Assembly: GCA_963556695.1 (NCBI GenBank)
Contig: CAUWAG010000020.1
Coordinates: 1,054,001-1,118,000, forward strand
Direction: 5' to 3'
Length of the DNA stretch: 64,000 nt
Source: Anthostomella pinea
Lineage: Eukaryota; Ascomycota; Sordariomycetes; Xylariales; Xylariaceae
A program made the translations under genes and the position numbers. The notes beneath the pieces are model-generated. The model did not search any database. It had not been told where the DNA came from and saw only the letters and a list, made by a program, of their open reading frames with translations. This document shows positions 11,309-23,280 of this stretch, in pieces; the first letter of the stretch is position 1, and each line of letters opens with the position of its first letter.

Positions 11309-11364
<56 letters not shown>

Positions 11365-11793
11365 AGACACGATGACTAACGCCCCAAGGCCCGAGATAAA
11401 AAGGTAGTAGCGAGCTGTTATTCCGTGCGACAATGCCACTGCTACTCCAATTGGCCAGAGTAAAGTACCTGACGTTGCTCCCGAAACATCCTGCATCCAT
11501 CTATTTGGTGACTCCCGGCGTGTATACCAACCCGTCACAGAGCCTTATTTGAGAATATCATACCAACAGGCAGTGCCATCGAGGGTCTAGAATCCCAAAT
11601 CCTCGAAGGTTCTCTTGAATCAAGCTGTACGTCAGTCGCAAGGCATATCAACGGCGAGTAGAGCCTCGAACCCATCACTCTCAAACCCTGTGGTTGACCT
11701 TTTCATAGCGAGACACGCCGGCGTTGTGAAGCATTCGACAGGCCTTCCCCAGCCAGGCTCCCTTTCTTGCCGAGCCAAACATACTGGTTGGAA
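10488..11793. other. intergenic region with a possible gene fragment and a C homopolymer
   Basis: A minus-strand frame at 10649-10948 reads like ordinary protein (for example MEFWAKVLPEAMQKL) but has no start or end that I can support, so it may be a gene remnant. A pure C tract lies at 11310-11364, flanked by imperfect ctaggtagg repeats. The last 200 bp form the leader of the AAA ATPase gene. Confidence 0.35.
11310..11364. repeat. homopolymer of 55 consecutive C
   Basis: An uninterrupted run of 55 cytosines (guanines on the minus strand) flanked by unique sequence. It sits in an intergenic region. It could be a true mononucleotide tract or an assembly or library artefact. Confidence 0.95.
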
Positions 11794-13375
11794 ATGGTGG
11801 ATTCGATTGGAAATTCAGCCAAAGGCGTTGGCACCCAGCCCAACCCCCCAATACACACGAAGCCTGATTCAGCATCGATCGAACATCTCACACAGCCCAG
11901 CAGAGATGGCATGTCCCCGCCGACCATTCAGCTCAACGAAGGAACAGGCGCGGCACACAAGGCTGGCAGCTTGGACAGCGACAAGCCCCCTGGTACGCAG
12001 GCTGCGAGCGGTGATATTCCTCATGGGGATGTTTTTCATGAACGCTTGAACGCAATAGAGGGCAAATTCGACCTGATCAGTACTATGTTCGGTGTCCAAG
12101 GGCCAGTTGATAAATCAGTGCACGACAGTGATACGGAATCCTCTTCATACGACTCAGACTCCTCAGACAGGCAAGACCAGGTTATCTCCGACCTTCTCTG
12201 GGCGCTAAGGCGAGTAAAAAGAGCATACACCAGAGAGGTAAAATTGAAGGAACGGCGAAAGAGATTGCGGAGGGCAACCAAGACAGAGACTCGACCTGTT
12301 GAGCCAGAATCCCTCAAGCAGATCAGCATGAAGGCTCTATTGGAAAATCGTCCGGCAAGAGTACTTCAGGTCGACTGGGATCTCTTCATGAAAGACAAAG
12401 GAGAACCCGAGAATTCGGCCCTGGCTCCCATCGATGCCGTCATTGGTAAAACCGAGCCGAATGTCATACTGCAGCTCACAACTCGGGATCGCAACCCATC
12501 AAGGACAAAGCCTCCAAGCCATCGTCCCCTAGACAGGGACACAGACTTCGCCAACGCCGATCCTTCGATGCAGCGTGCCCTCCCCGAGAGAATCAAGATT
12601 CATTCTAGCCCTCTATTGACTATCATGGACGAAGTTTCGGACGTTAGCCATGGGGTTGCTCCAGATGGATCAATGGTATACTTGAGGCCATTCAGGGAGC
12701 TCTATTTCTATGCAAGGCAATTGGGAGAAAAGCTTGCGGACTTGGAACGGAGCTTCGAGAGCTACAAAACAACTGTTAACGAGGCATCGTCGATGGCAAT
12801 TCAGGATGTCACAGCTGCGAACATTTCCGCAGAAAAGTCCGCAGCTACTAGCTCAGTTGACCACGGCGCGGACCAACACGTCTACGACCAGAGGAGTGCA
12901 CCATCTTGTCGAGATGCCAACCAGGGTGATGAAGTCGAGGAACCTGATGTGGGAAAGAACAGCAACGAGGACACGCCAACTTATCCAACAGCCTTACTGC
13001 ACTTGCGCTGCTTGATGGGGTTCATCCGCACTGAGATTCTTGCCAAGTCCCAGTACATTGGAAGTCGTGACTGCCGCAAGTTAACCTTCCAGGACCTCTG
13101 GTACCTCTTCCAGCCTGGGCATGAGGTAATAAACCAGACGGAAAAACAGGCCTACCGAGTGATCCGCGTCCATATTCCCCGTCATAATGTTAAAGACCCG
13201 TGGGTGCGATGGTCGTCCGGGGGCAGTGGTAATGAATCGAAAGACGAGACGCCCATGACTATCCACTGCGCTTACATCGATTTCGATGGTACTAAGCTTG
13301 GGCCAGTCTCAGAAAAGTTCTGCATTCAGCCATCTGGCGGACTGAAAGACATCAAGTCTCTACCTATATATCCAC

Positions 13376-14609
13376 TGAGACTGGCCAAGTTTGTTTGTTT
13401 TGTATTTAACGTGGGGGGTAGCTCCTCAGTAGTGCAGACCACGCCTCCCAGAGCCTCTGCATCGCAGGGTTGTGGAGGTCTCAAGAAAATAAGTACAGTC
13501 AGTCCCGCTCACGGGCCCATCCCCGTTGTTGCGGCGGTATGACCTTGGGGTCATCCATCTGGTCCTTCAAGAATAGCTATCTATCGGAGACAGATTGTTG
13601 AAAAGAATTTGCTCTTCTCTACGAATTTTGCCCATTCTGTGCTCCTCTCCCCTAAGTATTGTAAACAGGCTGTCCTAGGCGAGTACCTAGACAATAACCG
13701 ATTTTTTCCTAGCCTCTTATAAAAGAAAATATGTTGTGGTGTTTTCTTTTCACCACAGCTGCAGTGGTTGTTCGAGTCTGTATGCCCAAAGTGTTCGTGG
13801 TATCTGGCAAAGTCGCCATGTCCAGATCTGGCCGCTAGAAGTCTGTGTAGAGTGCTCCTCTTAAAGGATATAAGGCCTCTTTCAGTTACTGTATGTGAGT
13901 ATACTTCTTGATATTTAGGTTCTGATTGGTCTTTCCACCATTGGTTGAACTCTTTCTTGCCCTTTCTCTTGAGATCTCTCTTGACCCAAGAGATTGTAGG
14001 GAGGTTTGTTGTGTCTGTTTCTAGCATAGTACCCTCTTTTGCTAATATATCGGCAGCTTTGTTACCATCAATATCTCTGTGTCCAGGAATCCACTTGACG
14101 GTCACTCCAGGAGTGTGTGCTGTGGCGAGTTCTTGGAATCGCAGAAAAATTTTCTGTGATGTCTCGGGTGGAGTCCCATTGAGCCCATCCACCACTGATG
14201 TGTTGTCCAGGCAGACATATAGCTGTTTTCCGTGTCTAATTGCCCTGGCTGCTGCAAGACCTTGGAGAGCACCATGGACTTCAGCATCCACTACTTCTGC
14301 TTGTAGAAGTCTGCCCCTTCCCCGGTATACTTCTTGTGTAGTGCCGCTTTTCCTGATGGTATAGCCCCATCCAGTGCGGGTTGTGCCTTGGTCGTCCAAT
14401 TGTGATCCATCTGAATAGATGACAAGGTCAGTGTTCGTATTTCTTTCCTGTAGCCATTGCTTGAAGAGCTCTGTTTCTTTGTCTTTGTCTTTACGGACTG
14501 GGGGCTTCTTCCATAATGGCTTGGTGAGTATTGGTCTCTGGAAGTCAGGGACTAGTTGGAAGCTCCTTTGTAGCCTTGTTGGTTCTTTGCGAGCTTGAGA
14601 CTGGCCAAG
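13376..14609 (-). mobile_element. 5'-truncated Tad-like LINE with 14-bp target duplication
   Basis: The duplication tgagactggccaag is present at 13376-13389 and 14596-14609, and the element itself is 13390-14595. It lies on the minus strand: its 3' tail (an A-rich stretch of tacaaaacaaacaaa type, read on minus) is at 13390-13405, and the 5' end is truncated inside ORF2. The 3' untranslated segment ending in cccccacgttaaatacaa is shared with the elements at 29916-29967 and 58341-58858. Insertion is into the coding sequence of the AAA ATPase. Confidence 0.92.
13581..14595 (-). CDS. C-terminal part of LINE ORF2: RNase H domain and Zn knuckle
   Basis: The open frame has the RNase H signature IYSDGSQL (first Asp), AEVHGALQGL (Glu), LYVCLDNTSVV (second Asp) and WIPGHRDIDGNKAAD (His and Asp), all catalytic positions present. 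It is followed by a Cys/His segment (HCSCGEKKTPQHIFFY) typical of Tad/I-type LINE C-termini. No reverse transcriptase remains because of the 5' truncation. The open frame has no internal stop, which argues for a young insertion. It has no start of its own. Confidence 0.85.
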
Positions 14610-16920
14610 GATGCTCAACTACGCCAGACTTTGGTCAATCGCGGGAGGCTGCTACAAGGTGTCGCCAAGTTCAAATTCAAACCCATGTACTACATGGGCA
14701 CGACTCTAGACACCCGAGATGAGATTGACAGCCAGGTTGTTGTTGACTTCAATGAAGCCCTAGCAAACGAGACCAAGAAACACTGGAGACCGACAATCGC
14801 GCCCATCAACCCCGCCCGAGACCACGACTATGACGATGTGTGTATGGCTGCTTGCTGCCGCTCCCAAGTCGTCCATGATGACTCAGATGTCGACTCACGT
14901 CTTACGGAAGCTTTCGTCAAGACTTTGATCCCTGACAATACGTTCGGGGCACCGTCCCTCATCCTTTCACCTCGCCCTTTGGACGAAATCACTAGTGACG
15001 AGAATGGGCCAACAGAGGGAGAATTCGTATTGATGACGTACCGGGTCTTCGGTTTCGTACTACGAAGTCGAAAGTGGGGTGAGTCTTCCACTCGGCCTTG
15101 CATTCCACCATGTATGACCCTGAGGCCGGTGAGAGTAAGCGAACAATGACTTGATCACTTGTGACACTGTGCAATCGATTCACTTTAAGAACCTATCTTC
15201 GAGGTGACACACCGGCTGATATACTTGTACAGCTCAGCTCGATCTCACCTTCCTGAGATACGAAAATGTCGATGCCAGGAACACGACTCTCAACGCTTTT
15301 GACAGGCTCGAGCTTCTCTCGGGCCACCGTGAGATGGTAAAGTCACTTGTAACGCAACACTTCCGTCACGAAAAAGCGAGGGACGAGCAAACGGACTTGG
15401 TGAAGGGGAAAGGTTAGCATGCATACTAATCTTTGCTTCGATGTGTTCTTTCTAACATACTATAGGCAAGGCACAAATCTTACTCCTGCACGGAGCCCCA
15501 GGCGTCGGAAAGACTACTACAGCCGGTCAGTACTTGTGCCCCTTACCACCAGCGTAACACAATATCACTGATAACGCCACAGAGGGCGTGGCAGAGCGAT
15601 TCAAGAGACCACTGTTCCGGATAACGTGCGGTAAGACGACCTCCTTTTGATCATGCAGTCAGGTCTAACGTATACCACAGGTGATCTTGGGACCACTGCC
15701 AAAGAGGTTGAATCTGAGCTCGAGAAAAACTTTGCGTTGGCAAGTCGATGGGGCTGCATTCTGCTCTTAGACGAAGCCGATGTTTTTCTCTCTGCAAGAG
15801 AGAGGAAAGACTTCGCTCGGAATGGTTTAGTAGCAGGTAAGCTCTTCAAGAAAATGCATTCAAAGTCTCTACCGACATCAACTAATGTCTTCATTCACTT
15901 TTCCTTCGCGTATTAGAGTACTACGCTGGGATCCTCTTCCTCACCACCAACCGTCTGGGCGATATCGACGAAGCCTTCGCGTCTCGAATCCACATGAGTC
16001 TCTTTTACCCGGAACTTGATGAGATAAAAACGCGAAAGATATTCAAGCTGAACCTCGACCTCACCAATGAGCGTTTCAAGCGTCAAGGGCGTGTCGTCAA
16101 CTACGACCCTTCTTCCATCCAGACTTTTGCCAGGAATCACTTTGTAGAGCACCCGTACAACCGATGGGACGGACGGCAGATCCGCAACGCATGTCAGACC
16201 GCGCTTGCTCTGGCTGAGTTCGATGCGCACGGCGGGAAGATGGAAGGCGATATCGACGTGAACGTGGTCGTCGAGCTGCAGCTCAAGTATTTCGAGATCG
16301 TGCAGTCTGCGTATCTTGATTTTGGGCACTACTTGGGCGATATTCGCGGGACGCAAGGGGACCGGAGGGCCATCGACTATGGCCTGCGAGCGAGGACCGA
16401 GACGCCATATCAAACCACACCGAGCCGGTTTTCCAGGAAGGCAGAAGAGTTCAGGTCGACCGCAAAGGGTACTGGCAGTATTCCACCCAAACCGGAATAC
16501 CAAGGAGAACCTTTCCAATTTCAACTTCCGGTGAACCAGGGCTACTCTATGGGATCAATTCAGAATATGGGACCGTTTTATGGACAATATCCACAACAAG
16601 CGCAGCTTATGGGCCCGACGAGTATGGGATACGAACGTCAGCAAAGCCAGACGGACCCACGCCTTTTCCAGGGTCAGCAAGGTCAGGGGTGGGGTAGTAC
16701 TCCTTCAGGCATGAACTTCAACCTCGGCGCTCAAGCTCTTCACAACCAAGCTCAGTACGTCTATAACAACTCGCAGCAGGGCTTGAGTCCACATTATGCT
16801 GGTGTGTCTTCGCCGGATACCTCTGTGCAGACGTCTCAACACAGCATTGGATCGTGGGTAGATGCACTGTCAGCTCAAAGGCCCGCGCCATCTTCGGGGG
16901 CTGGCGCTGCTCGGACATGA

Positions 16921-17330
16921 GTTTAGAGGGTTGAGATCCCTCTGATTTCTTCATCTCCTATGCTGTTTCCTTACGGGCTCGAAGTTCTAGCTATGGATGA
17001 CTGCTGGCGAAGAGACTGGAAAGGTTTTACGAAAAGACTGCGAACATTGTGGGAAGATGAGGCGTGTATACTTGTCGAGAGTAATAGGGTGAGGGGGCCA
17101 TGGAGCCACAAGTGTTGCATGGGAATTGAAATTGAAAACGGACGGGCTTGCTTTACGAAAAGGCCAGCTGGAATTATGCTATGATGGACCAGTATAAGCA
17201 CAGCCTGGGTATAGCCGTATGATGTGTTGAGACCTACATACTTTCCCTCTTTGTAAGAATGTTTTGTGTCCGTCGGGTCATGCTTGTGTTCACTTTCTCT
17301 TCCATGATCGCTTCATTGTCTGAGTGAACA
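16921..17330. other. 3' region of the AAA gene and spacer
   Basis: No convincing gene. Small ORFs on both strands are consistent with 3' untranslated sequence. Confidence 0.4.
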
Positions 17331-17485
17331 ACATGAGTACCGCACACACACACTTGCCAAAAGCAACTATTTTTCTTGGCGCCCCGCTGTTAGGGCGCAA
17401 CCTCAATATCTGCGCTAAAACAGGCACTTCTTTCAGTAACTGATTATCTTTGCCAAGGCACAAAAGAATTTTTCTCACAAGTCGG

Positions 17486-17743
17486 ATGGCACCCTTCCAT
17501 GACGGGCCCCTAAACACGCCCATGGCCGTCCCAAAGACGACCACCGGCGGCATGCTCAAATCCCCGGCCCCTAGAAAGACATACAGCCCGGCAAATCCGA
17601 GCAGGCTCCGCCAGGCGCTGCTTGACGACATTAGCAGCAGCCCGTCACAGGTCTCCGAGGCTGACTTCACCGTTGTTTCTCCTCTGAAAGGAAAATCCCG
17701 AAATGTTAATGGCGGCAGCACCACTGGAATGAAACGACCTTAA
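17486..17743 (+). CDS. probable N-terminus of LINE ORF1
   Basis: 85 residues from ATG 17486 with a Pro/Thr/Ser-rich, weakly basic composition (for example TGGMLKSPAPRKTYSP). It lies between the left target duplication and the Copia LTR, where the first ORF of the LINE is expected. The stop at 17741-17743 precedes the Copia junction by 60 bp. Identity as ORF1 rests on position. An unrelated host gene fragment cannot be excluded. Confidence 0.4.
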   Translation: MAPFHDGPLNTPMAVPKTTTGGMLKSPAPRKTYSPANPSRLRQALLDDISSSPSQVSEADFTVVSPLKGKSRNVNGGSTTGMKRP

Positions 17744-17803
17744 TTAAACGAAATCTCTACAGACCAAGCCATTAAACGCAATACAGGGAATAAAGCCTCC
17801 TCC

Positions 17804-17998
17804 TGTAAGATTTCAAAGTGTTCTATTAAGGAGAGGAATTCCAGCTACTCTAGAGCGGCCAGAGTGGCCCTATATATCCAAGATACTAAAGGAAAGGATA
17901 CGTGGCCTTATGTGGCCACGTATGTGACAGAGTCACAGATGGGGATGGTGATCCTGAAGGATGACTATGGATGGGCTAACGTAGCCCAGAATCCAACA
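17804..17998 (-). repeat. 3' LTR of the Copia element
   Basis: 195 bp starting TG and ending CA, close in sequence to the solo LTR at 30921-31118. On the minus strand it follows a purine tract (GAGAGGG), as a 3' LTR should. Inside is a perfect hairpin with 8-bp arms acgtggcc/ggccacgt at 17900-17907 and 17914-17921. The flank on the plus-strand left is cctcc. The matching right flank is lost. Confidence 0.85.
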
Positions 17999-18213
17999 CG
18001 CCCTCTCAGACTGAGGGAATTAACATAACCAGAAGATCACCCCTCTACATGAACGAGTCCCAGCAACTCCAGAAACTTAAAGAAACTTGCCTTTGTCAAA
18101 GCTTTGGTAAGACCGTCTACAGGTATTTCATTAGTTCCAAGAAAAGAGAGCCATATATGGCCTTCTGAGATCTCCTGACGAATATAGTGTTCCCTGACTC
18201 GAATGTGCTTAAT

Positions 18214-20622
18214 TCAACGATGGAATTCAGTGTTCTGAGCCAAGTGAATAGCTCCAGCACTGTCTGAATGGATGTTGATAACATTCAGAGTGAATCCATG
18301 TTCCAGCATTAGTTCTCGCAGCCAGGCAGCCTCTTTGACGGCTTCAGAGAGTGCGTAGTACTCTGATTCCACAGTAGATTGAGCCACAACAGTCTGCAGC
18401 TTGGATGCCCAGGAGACAGCACCCCCAGCAAACGTGAATAGGTAGCATGAGGTGGATTTGGCGCTGGTCTTGATGCTTCCAGCATAGCTGGCATCACAGT
18501 AACCAACCAGCAGATCTGAAATCATCTCAAGGACCTCCTGGGGGGTCTTTTTGACATATTCGGGACCTCCAAATTTTATTCCAAGATCTTGAGAGTGCCA
18601 CAAATAGCAAAATAGGCCAAGAGCGGCCTTATATTGAGCTGAGCAAGGGTTATGAAGGTATCGCAAGAGAACACCCATAGAGTATGCAATATCTGGTCTA
18701 GTATACGACGCAGGGAAGTTCTCAGAACCAATCAGGGACTGGTATGTCTGTATAGGACATGTATCGATCTCAGGGTCGTTGTACAGGGACTCCATCTGTT
18801 CCACTGCTTGAGGAGATATCGGCACGTTTATCTTGCCAGTATTCTGTTGGTTGAACGCTTCTGCGGTCCTTCTCATGTACGTCTGTTGAGAGAGATATAA
18901 TGTCCTCTTAGCCCGGTTTCTGATAATATGGACTCCTAGGAAGTGTTCAGAAACTCCCATGTCTTTTATCTCAAATATAGAACCTAGTTCTTTCTTGAAG
19001 GCAGCAATCTGGTTATGATTAGCCCCCAAAATGAGGAAATCGTCGACATAGCTGATCACTATAATGCCACGGCTGATATTGACATAGACTGCGTTGTCAG
19101 AGACCAGAGAGTCGAATCCGAGGTCCTTCAAAACGCTGCAAATGCGCTTCTGCCACTGCCTGAGGCTCTGCTTAAGCCCATATAGTGGGTTTACAAGCTT
19201 CATAATCATGCTAGGTCTCCAGTTGATAATATTCTCATCTGGATACATCTCAAAGAAGTCAGAGAGACCATCAGGCGTCTCCGTAAAGATCTCTTCATCC
19301 AGTTCTCCCATTAGGAAGACAGATACAGCATCTATCTGATCAATCTCCCAGTCCAGAACAGCAGCTATGGCTAGAAGGAGCCTCCAGGTAGTAGTACGAG
19401 CGCCTGAGGCCTGGGTTTCAAAATAATCGAGGCCATGGCGTTGTATGAAGCCTCGTATAACCACCCTAGCCTTGTACCGAGAGGTGTTGTTATCAGAATC
19501 CTTCTTCCACTTATAAACGTTGCGGCTAGAGAGAGTTTTATGCCCAGTAGGTAGGTCAGTCCTCCACATAGGGATGAAGGTGTTATTTCGCAATAATGCA
19601 CGAATTTCTGTGTGTGTGCCATCCAGCGTTTGGGGAGCCTCAGCAGATTCCATGGCTTCCTTGTAGCTAGAAGGCTCGTCATCACAGGGAAGTGCCTGAC
19701 CAGGGTCAAAAGAAGGCCAATTAGCATAAGATGCCTTGATCGTAACATATGGAGATATGCGAGGGGTGGAAGACTCGGCCACGTAATGGTTGTGAGTCCT
19801 CCGAGTGCGCCCTCCAGAGAGTACATTCTCTGGGTTGAGCCCTGATTGGATTCTTGACCTCGGAGCAGCCGTTGAGGCTACTTCTTGACGAGGTGGTTCA
19901 GATGATAGAGGAATCAAGTCAGCTGGAGCAGTACTCGGCTCAGGGTCGCTATATCCAGAGTCAGAATGATGACTATCATCATTATCAGAAATATCAGGGG
20001 TCTCAAGAGGGGTCCCTAACGTGACAACTGGTTGGGGTGAATCCTCTCTACCATCCCTTCTGTTATCTGACTCGATATATATATGCTGAGGATTGTGAGC
20101 GCCCTCTGGAAAAGATGGCGTTGACAGATCTTCAGTATCGGGTCTGGTTGTCTTATAGTCATTGAGTGTACCACAGAAGTTTGGAAAGATATGGATCAAA
20201 TCCCCTGAAAGTACGTACCCATCCAAAATCTCAAGATGGACAGTAACTATAACCTTTCTCAGGTGTGTAAGATACACCTGATACTGGTTGGAACTAAGGG
20301 AACGAAGAATACAACCTCTCCTTGCATGTGGAGCGGTGTTGTCTCCCTTAGGGCGGCGCTGCTGCGGCAAATGGACCACAATGGCCTGCCCAATTAACAG
20401 TAAATTCGTCAAATCAGGCTTGTTATCCTTTCTAGGGTTCAAATTGTCAAAGAAGACTTCAAATGGAGTCTTTTTCATACCTTGGAAGAAAGATGTATAG
20501 CTCACATTGAGCCTATCACATATAGCAGGTCCAACAACAGGCCAAAGGGCTTCAGGTAGCCCGGAATCCTTCATAATACTGCAAATAAGAGCATGTATAA
20601 CGCCAAAGGATCTTTCAGCCAC
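18214..20622 (-). pseudogene. Copia polyprotein: end of integrase, reverse transcriptase, RNase H
   Basis: The 802-residue open segment starts in the integrase core (MAERSFGVIHALI). The reverse transcriptase runs from ARVVIRGFIQRHG through IDQIDAVSVFLMG to VISYVDDFLILG, which holds the YVDD catalytic motif. The RNase H contains VGYCDASYAGS, VAQSTVESEYYAL and INIHSDSAGAIHLA. It ends at a TGA where the family normally continues for about 55 residues, and those residues are readable in the same frame past the stop (18050-18213). It looks like a single nonsense change at this point, with more breaks upstream. Confidence 0.88.
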
Positions 20623-23185
20623 TCCGTTTTGTTCAAGAGTGTATGAAGCACTGACTTCAAACAGGATACCATGTTCAGCTCCTCATTGCTTGAATCTCGC
20701 GTATTTAGAACCACCATCCATTCGGAATTACTTTAGGTAACGCCCATACTGGGTGTGAGCATATTTGCAGTAGCAAATGATTTGGTCGGAAGCTTCCCCT
20801 TTCTTCTCATGAGGGCAGTACTCCCTCAAACGAGACTTGCCATCCACAAATATGGTGGCATAGAGAGAACAATTGTAGCCTTGGGAAGTGTGCTTGACTG
20901 TATCCATATGGACCAGGTCTAAAGCATGATCTGAATGTTCCTGCTCAACTTGAGAGACTAGGCGACGTAGATTAGACTCCAGATATTCTAGACAGGTGAA
21001 TTCTTATACCAGCTCTTGTACATTTGGCGGCAATTCAATCCCTTTGGTGATACTGGCTGTCTTGATCAAGTCATTAATAGATCGGTGGCCAAGTCTTGTA
21101 TGCCAGCAGTGGAGTAGTCTCAGCGCCACAGATTTGGCTTGAGAGGTCAGTTCCTAGGAAGAATCCTTGGATATCATATTGGTGAACACGACCAGGGCTG
21201 GATTGATCCCGTATACGTCCTCCTAGACACTAGGGATCTCTATTTGAACATATATTCCCTGGTGGAACGATGCTATCTATGTCCCATTGGGGTCAAACAG
21301 ATCGCGGATCATCAGATACCATCCTTGGCGATACATCTGGTCTCCCGGGAGAATATTGATTAGAAAGCAAGGCACACATAGTACTTCAGAGATTGTCTGA
21401 GTGACAGTATCACCATTGGAAGTAATAAATGGTATCTCTATATTGCTAATATCCTAAGGAGTAACAAGGCCTCCTTCAGTGTTAAAGGGAACCAGGTCAG
21501 GGTCCATTCAAAGGTAAATAAACAACTTCTTGCTATTGCAAATAGGAACGGTAGAGCCAGTATCAAACAGCCACAAGTCTGTGCTTATTGTGGCATAAAC
21601 GGTGTCGATCAGATTGGTACTCGCTCCCTGGTTGGCGCTATGTGGACCTGTAGTAAGGAAAGGTTGACTGGAGATGTCTTTATCAGCATAATTGCACCAT
21701 TGAGCGGCGTCAGAAGCACCAGTGTGACCCCTTTGGTGAGTAGGAGCGCTATTTGAAGGCCTTTGAGCTTTCTTAGCCTTCTCATAAGCCTGGATAATCT
21801 GGTTAAGGATGCGTTTATTGCATCCAAGGTGGCCCTTCTTCTTGTTAAGCTCTTTGCACTCATAGCACCAGATAGGATCCGTGATATTGCTGTTAGAAGA
21901 GCCCTGATTGACTCCAGGGGTTCTGGGGCCATTAAGAGATGGGCGATTGCTGCCTTTCCCCTTATTTTTCCACTTGTTCTTGCCTTTACTAAGTATATGT
22001 TACGAACCAACGGAACGTACAAGAGGATCAGGCCCGCTGGCAGGCCCAACAGGACGGGCAGCAACTGGAATAACCAGGGAGAACGCACGGACCACACGGA
22101 GAAGTACAGGCCACGTGATCAGGGTTCGTGTCGGATATGTTGGATCATACATATCCAGCATATCCAGATATGTTAGAGCACACATATCCAACCTATCAGT
22201 GTGGGAGAGATTGGATATATAAGGATGGACATTTCCTAAGTTAGAACAGATAGACAGTCTCTACCTCAGTGATCAATCTAAGCATCTTAGCCAACCCTAA
22301 GGTGGGAGAAATCTCCTGACGACTCGACTATTCAGTGAACCCCGTTCAGACCAAGCCCCAGCATCTGAGTGTCTTCTAGTTGACAGAAGCCTCTATCGTC
22401 TTTTGTGTTGACTTACCTCAGAACATAAACCCTATAGAACCCTTTAGCCTTATAGGTTAGACGGCTCGTCACAGTATAGCAGGCTTACTAAAATTAGTGA
22501 TAAAGGTCTCATCTTAAGCCTTGCAAATCTGTATCTTCTCTTGGAGCCGGTACAAGAGATTCTCGGTTATAGGGGAAGATTCTATGGTTATAGTCCTCCG
22601 AGATTTCGTGGTAAAGGGTTGGAAAGGCTGTCTGAATAACAGCCAGGAAATTGGCAATGCGAATATTCAGAGGATATGTGATATTCTGCCGCAGAACATT
22701 GTCTATTAGTCTGCGGTAGTTGCCCACGAACTTGTCTCCATAGTTAGGGAATCGAATAGCAGCCAGTTCATCTACAACGGATGAAACTGCGTCAATTCTC
22801 GTGCCTGAATATGCCTGTCATAAGGCTATCCAGATCTGACCAGGGTTAAATAAACCCGTGATACGAGAATCAGGGTCAGACTTAATATTCTGGGTGATAG
22901 CGAGGTATAATTTTAACCTCTTAATGCTCAGACTAGAATCCAATTCAGGGGGCTTGGAAGAGGCTCCCACAGAAGGTATAGCTTGTGCATCAACAGCACT
23001 AGTAGTAGCCTTATATGGTTCCTTCTTGTCTGCCTTGATGGCTTCAAGGATAAGAGACCAGAGCCCGAGAGTAGTGAGCAAATATGTGACGTTCTAATAC
23101 GGTACAGGTATGTCCGAATGAGATAGAGCCCTGGAGCCCGTGGAACGTCAGGTATATCTACCACCATAGAATATTCAGTTGCCAT
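20623..23185 (-). pseudogene. Copia gag, protease and integrase N-terminal part, broken
   Basis: Fragments in minus-strand frames include the pre-integrase HH-CC-like region (LLHCWHTRLGHRSINDLI) near 21050, the protease motif near 21560 and the zinc knuckle near 21850. They also include a gag start MATEYSMVVDIPD at 23185. Several stop codons and the solo LTR at 21998-22473 interrupt it, so no continuous product is possible. Confidence 0.75.
21998..22473. repeat. solo LTR nested in the Copia element, 5-bp duplication gtata
   Basis: 476 bp from TGTTACGAACC to GGCTCGTCACA, flanked on both sides by gtata (21993-21997 and 22474-22478). A second copy of this LTR family is at 31662-32127. The right-hand 270 bp, from a TATATAA promoter box (22213-22223 region) onward, is nearly the same in the two copies; the left-hand 200 bp (U3) differs strongly. 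No internal element sequence remains, so it arose by LTR-LTR recombination. Confidence 0.92.
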
Positions 23186-23280
23186 CCTGAATATTCCACA
23201 TCCTTTTGTGGGGAGCTTAGCTGTCGTCAGTCAATGCTAGGTACATCAAACGAAACACATTAACACGGGCATCTAGTCAT

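Larger units (their letters stand above)
11794..16920 (+). pseudogene. AAA+ ATPase gene (BCS1/fungal 'AAA family ATPase' type) disrupted by a LINE
   Basis: Coding segments are 11794-13389, then (after the LINE at 13390-14595 and one copy of its target duplication, 14596-14609) 14610-15078, 15233-15412, 15466-15525, 15583-15630, 15681-15836 and 15917-16920. All introns are GT-AG and phases agree. The N-terminal third is acidic and low in structure. A middle block (FIRTEILAKSQYI, LTFQDLWYLFQPG) and SLPIYPLRLAK are typical of large fungal AAA proteins of unknown role. The ATPase domain has Walker A HGAPGVGKTT, Walker B CILLLDEADVF and sensor 1 FLTTNR. The tail is rich in Gln, Tyr and Ser. The reading frame matches exactly on both sides of the insertion, so the gene was intact until a recent event. 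In this allele translation would run into the LINE and stop at 13542, before the ATPase domain. Confidence 0.85.
17804..23230 (-). mobile_element. Copia LTR retrotransposon, decayed, 5' LTR missing
   Basis: Gene order on the minus strand is gag (from about 23185), a CCHC-type zinc knuckle near 21850 (CYECKELNKKKGHLGC), protease (LFDTGST near 21560), integrase (about 20600-21100), then reverse transcriptase and RNase H (18050-20600), and the 3' LTR. Integrase before reverse transcriptase identifies Ty1/Copia. The frame has many stops. No LTR is found at the right end near 23230, where LINE sequence begins. Confidence 0.9.
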
